A stretch of 64,000 nt of DNA from NCBI RefSeq assembly GCF_910592395.1, contig NC_088309.1, positions 17,674,599 to 17,738,598 on the forward strand. The letters are read 5' to 3'. Each line of letters begins with the position of its first letter. Within the stretch, counting starts at the first letter, position 1. This document shows positions 1 through 11,318 of the stretch, in pieces. The DNA is from Lineus longissimus (Eukaryota > Nemertea > Pilidiophora > Heteronemertea > Lineidae). Position numbers and translations under genes: made by a program. The notes beneath the pieces are model-generated. The model was given only the letters and a program-made list of their open reading frames with translations, did no database searches and was not told the DNA's origin.

Positions 1-1328
1 GTAATCGATTGTACCCCCACTTTATTGTGTTTTGTGTGGTGTTCCTATTCAATCAACGATGTAAGGCCTTATTATGTTGGTTTTAATTGGGAAGGTGCAT
101 TATAAGCGGCCTGCGAAATACCGAAGCGGAGACAAAATGGCGGCATGTTGTTTACGCCATGTGCAATAATCTTGGAGCTCAATGAGTACTCAGCTCGATG
201 ACGATGGCCCGCTACGCCTCCGGGCTGGTACTACGGTCGTACCGTGGGAAGGAACCCAATTTTCTGCTTAAAAAGTAGTCTGGTAGGCGATATTATCACT
301 AGTTCGTTTCAGTGGTAGTCATAAGGTCTTTAGGGACTACTTTCAGAAATTAGTTCTTGAAAATTTGGCCACATTTCTGTGAAAACGATATCGGAAGTGC
401 ATGCTCTGTTCGCGATGACATCGCCGATGTATTTTGAAGTGGAGAATTCCCACAGTATGTGCAGTGAATCGGCATGATTCTGTTCGCCTATTAAGTTTTA
501 GTTCTACGATTCTTTCATGAGTAAAAAGTAGACATTCTAAGCAATACAATAATGTCACTCCCATAAAAATTGATTGGAATTGAGGGAGTACGGCATTCTG
601 TTCGGCAACTGGCAGCGCTGAAAAAATACATTGCATACTGTACAATACCAAATGGCACATTTTAAAAAGCGCTCATTGGACAACGTAGGGAATCACCAGA
701 AATGACGTCATCGCTGGTCTGAATAGAAAACTACGGTGGCGCAGTAGAGCACAAGAAAAGGTTTAGCATTAACTTCGTCATGCAAGCTTCAGCAACAAAA
801 CGATTTCTCATGAATGATTTACTTGATCATCATCAGCTTGTTTTCCCCTGATAGATGAAAAAATTATTTACAATTTCCATCAAAGTTTTCTATTTTGTGT
901 ATAGTCACATGTTATTTAACTGGCAAGGAGCCAAGCAGTTTTGAATATTCGCGGGAAAATACTTCGTACTTGTAAACGAGGCTATGACAATGAGTATGCT
1001 CATTCATGGCATAAACTTCATGTTACGGTAAATATTTTCATACGATGATTTCACCCGAATTATGATCACGATTGAGGAATGAACAGTGGCATAATTATGT
1101 CAACCAAAAACATTGGTACCGTAGTGAACGCAAAAGGATATCAAATACCATGGAGCATGCCATTTTCATGCATAATGAACTAAACACCGGGAAGATATTA
1201 ATGATATTAACTCAGCTGAGCGCCAGGCCCTTGGGCCTCTTGTTTATCGGATGATATCAGATGGAAAGATATGACAAATCCAATCGAAAAAAGCGTACGC
1301 GAGGAAAAAGTCGGGACAATACAGGTTA
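1..1328. other. Region without recognisable gene (probable 5' part of the Ginger-type element)
   Basis: I see no convincing coding sequence here. The short open frames on both strands (for example 343-660 minus and 1072-1254 plus) have no recognisable domain and lack the composition of a real gene. The stretch lies directly upstream of the Ginger1-type transposase exons, so it may hold the left terminal repeat and the missing N-terminal exon(s). I could not find an inverted partner of the first bases near 5 kb, so the left end of the element is not located. Confidence 0.4.
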
Positions 1329-4300
1329 ATGAAGAGAGTTATTCCGCTAACTGGGGAATCAGCCGAACGGGTCGTTGAGATTGGAACTCATCGGATTGTG
1401 CCAAAGGTCTCCGAGATACTTCCAATTGTAACTTACTACTTTTATCAGTTCAAAGGTTTGGCAGCTCGAAAACTTGCGATTATCATTTCAAGGGAGAATA
1501 GTGGAATGGGAGAGAAACTGGTTCGTCGTAACCTAAATACACTCCAGGCAGTCCAGAGGCGAGCACCGACATTTACTAATACGGCACCGCTTAGACCAGT
1601 GACGTCGAATCATGTCATGTCAAGAGTACAGATCGATTTAGTTAACTTTTGTTGTCTCCCAGTGGAAATAGACGGAAAGAAATTCTGCTACGTTTTATCT
1701 GTCTTGGATATTTTTTCAAGGCATTTATGGCTACGAGCACTCTGCAACAAAGAGTCGCAAGGCGTTGCAGAAATGCTTTTCGGAATCTTCATTGAACATG
1801 AAGCTCCAAGAGATGTTCTTTCGGACAATGGTGGAGAGTTCAAAAAAGTTGTTAATGAACTTAATGAGAAGTTGAATGTGAGAAATATACGAGGCGCACC
1901 TTACAAACCAACGACACAAGGAAAGGTAAGCATTGTCATTATCATACCAATTTGGTCACCTGTATACCCATGAAAGTATTTCCATGGTATACCAACGACC
2001 AGGACCCCTATCTTCTTTTTGTATCCCTTGACATGCGAGCCCGATAATGAGTCGAGTGGTCAAGGCACGATGCGCGAGGAGAACACGTACTATGCATTTC
2101 CATCAGCAAATCTCCAAGGACACATTGTTTTTAAGATTGCTGACAGGACTGATGTTTTTGCTCATCTATGTGGTGTGTAGATATACAGGTTATCCTCATG
2201 AATACCGGTTTCGAGTGCCATTTTGAAGAGGCCTCTTAGGGAACCCAGCCATTAAATATGTGTAATTGATTCCAGACCAGGGCCTATTATTTTGGTACCC
2301 TTTTGTGGACCTCCGAAATGTATGGTCCTTCTGTTATACTTATAGTAAAGAAATGATAGTCTACCGGTATTCACAAGGACATCCTGTATATAGACCATAC
2401 AGTCTACTGATATCGGGACTTTATCAATTAAAATCCTCTGATTTCTTTCGTCATTGTAGGTAGAAAGATCGCAAAGGACATGGAAAGAGAAAGTAAAATT
2501 CAACCTGACGGAGCTGGTTAAGACAAGTAGTGCCCTCAACTGGGTCGACGCATTACCACTTTATGCGAGAATCTACAACTGCTCTCCACATTTGAAAGTA
2601 GGTTCACATGTTTTTGTTTAAACAAGGAACGAACGAAGTATATACATATTACAAAGTAAATGCACCCTTGCTTTGAAACACATCGATATTGATTGAAGAT
2701 TATAAGGACATAACAAGTTTCCGACGATTGTATGTAAATTGCCCCTCTTCCACTGGAATGAAGGTCTACCTGTATTGTATTCATTACTCCGTGTTCTCAT
2801 GTGATGAAGGGCGAAAACAGTGTGTAATATCAATCTCCCATAAGCTGATAAGTAATCAAATAGGGAATTCAAGTCTCAAGTCAACCTAATTGGTCAGAAG
2901 AAAAATACCTATTTTGGCGACCGTGTGCCGGTAGGCCTTCATCTTTAATAGATAATACATGTAGCCTTGTATTTGCAGACAAGCTGTGTCCATTCGAGGT
3001 CTACTATACACGCCCTCCATGGTTACCAAGTGGTAAGACAAGCACTGGAGCCGACCATAATTCTGATGATAACGACAGTCACACATCCAATGATGATCAA
3101 GACGTGTTTGGAGTAACGAAGGTGCGTTTTGTGTGTGAGTGGTGGTGGGGGAAGGAGGCTGCGGTTGTTTATTAGCTACATTCACGGGCTATGCAGAAGC
3201 TTATTCCTGTTTCATATTTCTGACATGATACTTAAGAATAGCACCCCAATCGATCACTTCTCTCATGTCGGGTTTTGTCCTGTTTTGCAGGTTATGGACA
3301 TTAATCCTCCGGCAAAAGAAGATGTTGAGGCATTCCAAGCAGCAGCCGAGGTTATCCGCAAAGGAGCAAGAACTTCATCCAAGTGTGTCGCACGCAAGAT
3401 GGTTAAACGTCGACTAGGAAAAAAGCCACCTAGCACCTATATGAAGTCGGTGATGAAGTTTTTGTCCGTGTTCAAGGAAAGGACAAGGGTGTTCGCAGAG
3501 GTGGCCGTTCCATCAAGGCTGTCGTGGCCGTAAGAGGAAAGGTGTTCGAGGCCAAGAAAGACAAATTTCGTTATAAAGTCACTTACACCCAAGATGACAT
3601 AACGGACGAAAGATGGTTTTCTGTAAATAATGTTACTTCTTTGACTCGAACGGACGAAGATGTTTGGCAAAGAAAAGCAAAGAAGTCTCATCAAGTGCAG
3701 AAAACCGCAAGCAGTGAAAAATCTATATTCAGTAAGATTTTGAAAGACTGTGATGACTTATCATCGGCCGATTCAATGATCAATTTTATTCAGTTAGAAA
3801 ACGCAAAACAGCTCTCACGACAGGAACATGTTTCAGCTAACCAGCTGAGGCAAAATCTAGAGAATAATTCAAATGCTCTGGGATATCGAGTGCGAAAGGA
3901 GATAGACGGAGACGGTAACTGCATGTTTCCGCCCTGAATGACCAATTACTGCGTAACGATATAAATGACTTCACGCCAGAAACACTTCGGTTGAACATTG
4001 TTGAATATCTCCGCAAACACCCAAGAATGGATGACGGTACTGAAGTTTTTTCATTCGTTGACGGATTTATCTCATGGGAGGAATACCTCACAAACATGCG
4101 CCGACAGGGTACATGGGGTGACCATGTTGTTCTCCGTGCTGCCTCCCAGATGTTGAGAATGGAAGTAATGATACTATCCAGCATCTCGCACGAACCCATC
4201 GTAATTACACCACCAGATGTGAATGGAAGACTCCTCGTTGGACATCTCTCAGAGCATCATTACCTAAGTATGAAGCCGATACCCAACGACATAGACTCAC

Positions 4301-4845
4301 CCACTATTTCCATAAGAAAACCACATTCCGGACCAGAGGATCTATCTAGTACCCTCCCTCTCGATGAAAGAATGGAAGTGAATCATACTGTAATGTCACC
4401 AGATAGTCAAAATAAACATATCACCACATTAACTCTCGATCCTGAGCTCGATAGGGAAGAAATTCAGCTGCTTGTACGGGACGAGAATTACCTTGATGTC
4501 AATGAAACATTACCTGATGGGGTTGGTCTGGGTAACACTGATTGGATGGTGGGCATGAAACCGGAGGCGAGATTGTGGGCCAGGCATTTAAAAGAAACGA
4601 AAGGAATTATCCTCAGAAAGGCTAAGGGACATTATGTTGTCAGCAATAAACTGATGGATGAATTTGATGATTTTAAAGAAAATATGAAAAAAGAGGACAT
4701 TGGAAAGAGGCTCATAAGCCAGTTGCTGCAAACCTGGATTACTTTATTCCGCCCATCCACAAACTACGAAACAGACGGTGAATTTGTTGTCCTTGACAGG
4801 GGCTCGGCACGCGAATTCGATTCATGGAAAATATCGTTTTTGTAA
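1329..4845 (+). pseudogene. Ginger1-type DNA transposon transposase: Gypsy-like integrase plus OTU protease, four exons, frameshifted
   Basis: Seen: exon 1 (about 1329-1925) carries an integrase core with the first two catalytic acids, in VQIDLVNF and LSDNGGEFK. It ends at a GT donor at 1926, right after the codons QGK. Exon 2 (2460-2601, preceded by an AG) restores the third catalytic residue as VERSQRT. Exon 3 (2979-3121) gives KLCPFEVYY, the conserved end of this integrase family. Exon 4 (from 3291 after TTTTGCAG) runs through a GDEVF segment into an OTU-like domain. Known: Ginger1 transposases join a Gypsy-type integrase to a C-terminal OTU or Ulp1 protease. Inferred damage: an extra AT near 3441 and a one-base loss near 3930 break the frame, and the usual CxxC of the zinc-binding region appears as LQAV. 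The true start is unknown; 1329 is only the first ATG of exon 1. An alternative is a decayed host gene derived from Ginger1 (KRBA2-like). Confidence 0.72.
3291..4845 (+). pseudogene. OTU-type cysteine protease part of the Ginger1-type gene (last exon, two frameshifts)
   Basis: The exon opens at an AG acceptor (3290). Up to about 3440 it reads a basic segment (KCVARKMVKRRLGKK). It then shifts frame into GDEVFVRVQGKDKG and continues to the OTU nucleophile block DGDGNCMF (near 3905-3928). A second one-base shift lies immediately behind the catalytic Cys block; the next frame resumes with ALNDQLL and carries the expected histidine block EHHYLSM (about 4253-4273). The remaining 190 or so residues are acidic and not recognised. 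OTU domains cleave ubiquitin-like conjugates; in Ginger1 elements the role is unknown. The exon ends at TAA 4843-4845. Confidence 0.65.
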
Positions 4846-5104
4846 TACACGACCGTCCAAGATGTTGTCGAATACATGTACTTCATTATTAGATGATTTG
4901 TTTGGCCGGCCAAAATGTCAGTGTGAAGATTCAAATTAGCTGAAATACTTATCAATCTGTACATACGTACAGGGCTTTACCTCCTGGAAGTAGAGTCAAT
5001 TGATCACAATGACCTTGTTATGCAGGTATATATGCAACTTATATCATATTATTTTGGTAATTTGCTTAACAATTTGTTAGAGTTATTTATTTTCAGTGCC
5101 GTAA

Positions 5105-5122
5105 CCCCCCCCCCCCCCCCCC
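5105..5122. repeat. Poly-C tract (18 C)
   Basis: A homopolymer of 18 C on the plus strand. Similar C or G runs occur near 8730, 8890, 9580, 15850, 18807 and 20242, so they are a recurrent feature of this genome. Their exact lengths are likely to be unreliable in any assembly. Confidence 0.9.
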
Positions 5123-5534
5123 AATCTATAAAACAACTTCGCCTCTTGCCCATTCAGTTTTCTGTCTCATTCAGGCCGAGACGTTCATCAGAAAATACTG
5201 AATTCGAATATGTTGCACCCAGTGCTTATTACAAGACCCTGATTCCATAGTGCAGCGATTGGTCCATCTTAGCGCATTTCCTAGTGGTTTCAGTGCTAGT
5301 TAGGTGAAGGCCAAGGTGAAGCACAGCTTGTGACATGTATATAGTCCTCGTCATGCCAAGTGAGGTTTTGCAGCAAACCTCACTCAATGCTCCGTTCTAT
5401 CCCACTGGCACGGTTTAATTGGAAACGTTCTATGTGGGCGGTTCCGTTGAAGGGAAAGGGGACTGTTTCGCAAAGACACTAAAACTATAACCGCTTGTTG
5501 TAGCCTACGTATGAGGAATATACATGTACTAGTA

Positions 5535-5713
5535 CAGTAAAACATCTATATTCAAAGGACACCCATGGGACTGACAAATGCTGTCCTTAATAGAGAAGTG
5601 TCCTGATTAGAGAGGTCAGATTGAAGGAACACAACCATTTGGGACCAAAACTAGTGTCCTCAATAGAGGGGTTGTCCTTGATAGAGAGGTGTCTGCTAAG
5701 AGGGGTTCTACTG
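5535..5713. mobile_element. MITE of Tc1/mariner type with TA target duplication
   Basis: A 179-bp element starts CAGTAAAACATCTATATTC and ends with a related inverted copy (reverse complement CAGTAGAACCCCTCTTAGC). It is flanked on both sides by TA (5533-5534 and 5714-5715). The terminal CAGT and the TA duplication are typical of Tc1/mariner-type non-autonomous elements. The interior repeats the phrase 'GTCCT..AATAGAGA' in several diverged versions. It has no coding capacity. Confidence 0.75.
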
Positions 5714-5715
5714 TA

Positions 5716-6420
5716 GCCTACTTACAACCGCCAGCTGTGCAATACAGTCACCTGAATACTACTACTATCAATTTCACGGGTCCCCAACTACCGGAAGTAT
5801 CATTTTATAGCGACCTTTACAGCGAAGATCATGGCGATAGAAACGCGAAATTGAATCCGTTTGTTCCCGGACACTCCGGACAATAATCTCAACCGTTGTA
5901 GCACTATCAGTATTCCCCCATGTATCAGTGTATCCCCTATTGATAACCTATTAACGAACAATGCTTGTAGGGGAACACTCACACACGGAAACACTCACAT
6001 ATACATGTACTTGAAACCCGGCTTGAAGCTACAATCTTGGGGGTTATTAAATATTATTATCATTATCATTGTTATAAAAGTAAGTATCCGAAATTGCCAC
6101 ATTGTAAACAAACACTAGCATTCAGGAAAGCTTCCAATTTGATAGGCCAACTACCCAGATCCAACCTCCGCCGAGGTTGTTACCCAGTAGTTAACGTCAG
6201 AAGAGCCATCTTACGGATCGATCTTCAACTTCTAACTTCGCGAGTTGGCATACAATAGTTGGAACAAATATTTTGTAGTTGGCACAATTCTGGAGTTGGC
6301 ACGGTACACACGTCTACAAAACAGCGCGATGCACACTGCCAGTGCAACCGCCGTGTACAAAAGTATGTAAAGGTTTCACACCGGTAAAAACATCACGGCG
6401 AGTGCCATTCTCTCAGGATT
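5716..6420. other. No gene recognised
   Basis: AT-rich intergenic sequence. Open frames at 5689-5886, 5861-6118 and 6037-6258 overlap each other and the MITE and show no domain. I see only a short ATT/ATC-rich stretch at 6048-6075. Confidence 0.5.
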
Positions 6421-6495
6421 CAGAGTCTTTCTATACAATATAGTATATATACATGTAGTATATTTCTATACAATATATTGTATAGGAAGACTCTG
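6421..6495. repeat. 22-bp inverted repeat forming a long hairpin
   Basis: The left arm 6421-6442 (CAGAGTCTTTCTATACAATA..) and right arm 6474-6495 are reverse complements with one mismatch. They are separated by about 31 bp of TATA-rich sequence. This may be a very small foldback element. No target duplication is obvious. Confidence 0.8.
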
Positions 6496-7643
6496 GTCAT
6501 CAGATAACAGGCGTAAATCTATCGGAAAAACGTTACCACCATTGCTACGCTTCTTCAACCATCTCGTCACGAATTTCTGGGCGTTGTCATCTTCGTGGGC
6601 GTTCAGAATCAGCCGCGATCCACTCTCAATCGCGTATAGAATCGAAGTGCCGTCTTGCGCTCACAGCACATGGTCGCTATCTCCCAGGCGCCGTGCCAAA
6701 TGCCCAATTTACATGCACCTGCTGAAATTGTCACATTGGGTCTCACTAGCCAGTGCAATGGCCGGGCCTACCTGGCTCCACAAATGGCGCGACGTCATTT
6801 CATGCATACCCCTGTTCAAGTGGCTGTCGACCTTGCAGTATATCACTCTCACACATAAACCTATACATTTCTGAATAGCTTGTCGCTTCTAGAATACATC
6901 TGGCCAGCTTTCATTGTTATCAAGTAATTCAGTCATGAGAACATGGGGGCAGCACAATACATGAGACACCCTGTACATCGATGAAAATTTTGAAAATTTT
7001 ACCTTGCCGCCTTATAACTTGACAATTAACATGGATGGTGAAATAATATTTTTATAAACTTCTACTTATCACCTTGAGAAAGCCAAATAATAACAATTTT
7101 AAATTTTGATACCAAAATAGGGTGCTGTTGCGGCTTTTCTTTGAGCATTTTGACCGCGAAGTCTCACCTTGAGAACATGTGCACTCTGACAGGAACCAGT
7201 TCATGTCAACATCCGATTGAGCTATAAATAGCATGCGAGGCCTGGTCACTGCGGACGTGCACAGAAGAAGCTGATATTTTCCTCAAATAATCGTCAGAGC
7301 TACCTCTTCACAAAATACTCAGGACACCGACATTTGAACATGCAGCAATAGCGATATGATAGGCTTATCTGTATCCATGGTAATCGACTGAGATTGAAGA
7401 ACTTTTTTTTTGATCACCACTGGCTAGTGAGACCTTGTTCCCCGTCCACCATTTAAAAAGAATAGAACGCGCAATGATATTGCGCGCATGCGTATCCAAC
7501 CTTAGATACGTCCCATTATGACCATTGTTGGTTGGCGATTGTTCCCGTTGTTGAGAGGTGACTGGCGAGCCAACTGAAGCAGAGACAGTAGGTCGAGTGA
7601 GGCTTGACAACGATGATCACCATTGACGACGCTTGGAGAACTT
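6496..7643. other. No gene recognised
   Basis: Open frames at 6542-6874, 6655-6858, 7052-7249 and 7365-7610 overlap on opposite strands and contain nothing I recognise. The region leads into the 177-bp tandem duplication and segment copy A. Confidence 0.45.
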
Positions 7644-7993
7644 ATGCACATGGTTGATGACGAAGTCTCGCTGTCGTTTCGCGCAATCTCGATAAACAAA
7701 TCATCAACTTCGGGCGCGAAAATAACTATATCAACAACTGGGTCAAGGGTGAAATCCGCTGATCGCGATGTAAACAAACGATCACCGATCGTCACAACAA
7801 TTTCAACCGTATTCTGGAGAATGCACATGGTTGATGACGAAGTCTCGCTGTCGTTTCGCGCAATCTCGATAAACAAATCATCAACTTCGGGCGCGAAAAT
7901 AACTATATCAACAACTGGGTCAAAGGTGAAATCCGCTGATCGCGATGTAAAGAAACGATCACCGATCGTCACAACAATTTCAACCGTATTCTT
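7644..7993. repeat. Tandem duplication, unit 177 bp, two copies
   Basis: The unit starting ATGCACATGGTTGATGACG at 7644 repeats at 7821 with only a few differences (such as AAGGG/AAAGG and AAACAAA/AAAGAAA). Because 177 is a multiple of three, both strands stay open through it: 7623-8183 plus and 7502-8221 minus each contain a doubled block of about 59 residues. I recognise neither translation, and the two-strand openness looks like a by-product of the repeat. Confidence 0.9.
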
Positions 7994-8685
7994 CTTGCGA
8001 TGGATGACAAGCATTAAGGCGCACTTTAGATCCCTATTTACCTCGGCCCATATCACTGACATGACTCGGAGAGTGGACATGACTCGGAGAGTAGGATGCA
8101 TTCTTTCGTCATGCACGGCTCGAGAACTAGACTTTTTGTTCGCCTCAAACGTATTAATCATGCTCATGCAGGATAACAAATGATAAACTTTTCTGCCATC
8201 AATAAAGGTTTGGATTTTCATTGTATGAGTGTGTTTCTATCCTATTCTCCAAGGCCGACATGACATTCGACTTCCTCACCACACTACTATCACTGCGCCA
8301 GAGTATAGGCCTAGGTGGTTATCCTCTTTGGTTTATATCCTGTTCTCCAAGGCGGTCCAGCTATTCTAAAAATTCACAATGCCGCCCACTCCTCGGTATA
8401 CATAGTAAGGATTACCGCACCTCCCTCCAGAGGTCCTCCGGCCCTAAATCTGCTCTTGTCCCAGGAGTATATACGCGTATATATACATGTAGTTCTGGCA
8501 CACTTTTTGCTCATAGGCTATATATCATGCTCATAAAGGATAAGAAATGATCCCCCTGCAATCAATATTATACAACTGTTCTGATTATGACTGTATGAAT
8601 TCCAAGCTCGTCCTTTTGAAAACAAACTCTTACATATTGATTTATCCAGACCTTTGTGTGAGAATCAATGGAAATTATACCGTAT
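7978..8685. repeat. Segmental repeat copy A, left part
   Basis: Sequence from about 7978 to 8685 reappears, diverged, at 20,346-21,005, and its right part again at 11,480-11,790. A diagnostic shared core is the TATATACGCGTATATA palindrome followed by CATGTAGTTCTGGCACAC (8468, 11,585 and 20,799). The homology stops at about 8685, where a 1.1-kb sequence has been inserted, and resumes at 9818. Confidence 0.85.
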
Positions 8686-9817
8686 ATTATCAGTGCAGTG
8701 CCCTATAGTAAGCGCGCTGCGCCTTAGGTTGGGGGGGGGGGGGGGGTACCCCCAAACCCCCTGGTTGGGAACCTGCTATAGTTCCTTCCGCCATTTTTTT
8801 TGTTTTGATGACGGTTTTCTCCTTGTATCTCTTTAGCAGTAACTGATGACTCAACTGCATCATCACAATAGCCGGCAAAGAAATGGAAAATGCCCCCCCC
8901 CCCCGGAAAGGTGTCCGGACTATTGTATCGTAGTCTGGCACTCTGGCTGCTTCATATGTAAAGTGCAATCTCTCGTGAACTCACTCAACTGTCGACATGG
9001 GGAGCCCCCTCACCTCCCCCAAACCCCCGTCCTTCTGACATGTTTTAGCCAGAGCATTGGGTGGAAGGCCCCTCCCAAACCCCCCATTGGCCTTACAATA
9101 AGTCCTTCCGAGCTGCTCACCCCGGGGCGCTCGAGTGGAACCCCCAAACCTTCATGGTACAGTCCTGTGACACGTTTAACCCAGGGCGAGGAAGGGGTAC
9201 CCCTTTGATGTTACCCTAACCCCAACCCTCAACCATCAACGCTTCCTTTTCACTGGCATGATATTGGCAAGACTGCCAAGAGGTGGTAGGCACTGGTGGC
9301 TTCCTTGAGACAATTGCATGTGGTTGTATCTGGGCAACCAATTAAAGGGGTCAGGGGTCAGGTTTTTCCCCCACCAATATGTTACCGAAGGGTAAATGCA
9401 TAAACAATTGGTTGAAAAGGGTTTTTGCAGGCCAAGAGACTGGAAGACACTTGACTCTTGAGGAACACCAGACTGCTGACCAAAGAACCTGAGGAACATA
9501 GACATATCTTCATATCTGGGAGCATAAAAAGCCTGCTAGCGAATATTGATTATTCTTAAGGAAAAACACATGTGTTGGGGGGGGGACCCCCCGAACCCCC
9601 CAGAAATTGAAGTTTGATTGAAAAACAGTGAGAATTAATATTCGTGTGGTTCTCTCTCGGAGCTCAGAATAGTCGCGGTGCTTCATTCGCGCGTTTATCT
9701 CTTTTGAGTGACCTTTGGTGAACTTTTAAGCCATCTGAACCGAATCCATGGACATGAGATACATTGTTTACATTCGATACGTATACACGTTAACTATAGT
9801 AGCGCTTCTAATATGCC
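8686..9817. mobile_element. 1.13-kb insertion interrupting segment copy A (unclassified)
   Basis: Copies B and C are continuous across this point, whereas copy A has about 1.13 kb extra. The insert is rich in paired G and C runs (a G17 run near 8731, CCCCCAAACCCCC phrases near 8750, 9020, 9070 and 9590). I find no convincing ORF; the frames on either strand are short and read through the homopolymers. No terminal repeats could be fixed by eye, so calling it a transposon is inference from the presence/absence comparison. Confidence 0.5.
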
Positions 9818-10150
9818 CATCGGTCGAGTTATTCAGGGGTTTTTATTATGTTAAAAAAGGTTCGGGATATTTTTGGCAAGCCGTTCCCCGAACTAGTATC
9901 ATTGTTTGTCCTGTTTGGAGGGCCGCTTGCCGAACAGCACTGAAAATCGACCCAGACAGGTAAACCATTCTTCCCTGCTGTTTGGCAAACCGGGGACTAA
10001 TTCGCCAATTGGAGAGCAGAGACGTAAAATAATCTTCTCTGTTTGGCGAGCCGGGGACATATCAGCCAATCAGAGAGCTGTGATGTCATATTGAAATAAA
10101 TATGCGCATAATTAACAATGGCGGACCCTTGCGCTCGATTCCCTTTCTTT
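9818..10150. repeat. Segmental repeat copy A, right part
   Basis: Homologous to 11,800-12,070 and 21,015-21,290: shared phrases include TTCAGGGG, GGCAAGCCG, CTAGTATCATTGTTTGTCCTG and the promoter-like module. The homology ends shortly before a truncated LINE (about 10,250). Confidence 0.8.
10060..10130 (+). promoter_or_regulatory. Promoter-like module, copy A (CCAAT, degraded CRE, TATGCGCATA, ATGGCGG)
   Basis: Contains GCCAATCAGAG, TGATGTCATATTG (a one-base variant of the CRE TGACGTCA), AATATGCGCATAATTA and AACAATGGCGGACC (YY1-like and also an ATG). The block order and spacing match 12,000-12,065 and 21,213-21,278. The promoter role is inferred from motif content and three-copy conservation. 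Confidence 0.4.
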
Positions 10151-10264
10151 AAGGTCTCATTAGGGAGTTTTTCTCGAATGTACGCGATGATGACGTGCCC
10201 CGTTAACAGGACGTAACTTCTATTTTAAAATTCGTTTCCAATTGGCAGCTCCGAATCAGACAAG

Positions 10265-11152
10265 GTGCCGGTTGAGTATGGTGTCTCACAGGGATCGGTT
10301 CTAGAACCCATACTCTTTAGCACCTACACATCTCCAACCCAGGATATCATGATCGCGTGTGAAACATTATATCACAAATATGCTGACGACAAGGATGTTT
10401 ACAAGTTCTGTGACCCCAACCCAGCAGCCATTTCTGTAGCCATGGATTCACTTGTCGATGGTGTCAATGAGCTCCGGTCTTGGCTGACTCTAAACCAACT
10501 GAGGTTTAATGACCCTAAAACGGAATTTATTTGCTTTGCAGCCAGCAAACAGCAGATCAAGCGCTGTAAATCTCTTGTGCGGAAAGTTGGCGATGCAATG
10601 ATTAAGCCAAGATGTCATGTTCGAAGTCTGGGTGTGGAGCTCGACTCCCAACTGACCATGCAACGTCAAGTTAGTAGCATCTTGTCAAGTTGCAGTTTCC
10701 ACCTTAGACAGTTTGGTCAGATTCGGAGTGTCTTTGACACTGACACCTGCAAGACTGCAGTCCACTCCCTCGTGACATCGCGTTTAAATTACTGCAACTC
10801 ACTTCTGGCTGGTGCTTCTGCTGCACAAATTGCACGTCTCCAGAGACTTCAAAATCGTTCTGCTAGACTGATAACACTCAGTAGCTCTCGTGAACATATT
10901 ACTCCAGCCCTGTTTAAACTACACTGGCTGCCCGTAAAGCTACGGATTGATTTTAAGCTACTCGTCCTTGTCTTCAAGTGTTTGCACAACATGTCAACAT
11001 TTTATCTAAAACTTGAATTTTATACTCTAACCAGGTCACTACGGTCTTCAGACTCCCTAAACTGGCAGTACCACGCACAAGGCGTACCATTGGAGATCGT
11101 TCCTTCTCAGTTGCAGCCCCAAGGCTCTGGAACGATCTCCCTCTGGCAATAA
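10265..11152 (+). pseudogene. LINE reverse transcriptase, C-terminal fragment
   Basis: About 295 codons of the reverse transcriptase of a CR1-like non-LTR retrotransposon. Seen: GVSQGSVLEP (motif usually GVPQGSVLGP), the catalytic YADD (here YADDKDVY, near 10,377-10,400), and the family's conserved thumb and C-terminal block LHWLPVKLRIDFKLL. The endonuclease and the RT fingers are missing because the copy is 5'-truncated. After 11,152 the frame shifts; the usual LINE ending (SAPRLWNDLP-like) continues at 11,115-11,220 in another frame. It is a dead copy and nothing suggests host use. Confidence 0.85.
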
Positions 11153-11289
11153 AATCTGCCAGTTCGCTGCCAGCTTTCAGGAAGAATCTGAAGACCCACC
11201 TTTTCAAATCATTTTATAATATGTATTAATATCTTTTACGTTATGTTTTTAAGTATTGTATCTAGGCCTATTTATTTTTATCTCTGTGA

Positions 11290-11318
11290 GGCGCCGCGAT
11301 ATATACATGAGCGGCGCC
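11290..11318 (+). repeat. 3'-terminal hairpin of the LINE
   Basis: GGCGCCGC (11,290-11,297) and GCGGCGCC (11,311-11,318) form a perfect 8-bp GC stem around a 13-nt loop, just upstream of the TTA repeat. In CR1/L2-like LINEs such a 3' structure is thought to be the reverse transcriptase's recognition site. Confidence 0.7.

Noticed and set aside
343-660. Minus-strand 105-codon ORF upstream of the Ginger-type gene
   Set aside because: No domain, opposite orientation to the transposase, and cysteine/histidine-rich by chance.
1-5400. Ginger-element terminal inverted repeats
   Set aside because: I compared the first 60 bases with sequence around 4.9-5.4 kb and found no inverted match, so no element boundaries are given.
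7502-8221. 239-codon minus-strand ORF over the tandem duplication
   Set aside because: The opposite strand is equally open, there is no recognisable domain, and its length comes from the 177-bp duplication.
8221-8550. ORF repeated in segment copies A and C (MYE(C/W)VSILFSKADMTF)
   Set aside because: It persists because the DNA was duplicated. Differences between copies are not biased to synonymous sites and frames in other phases are equally open.
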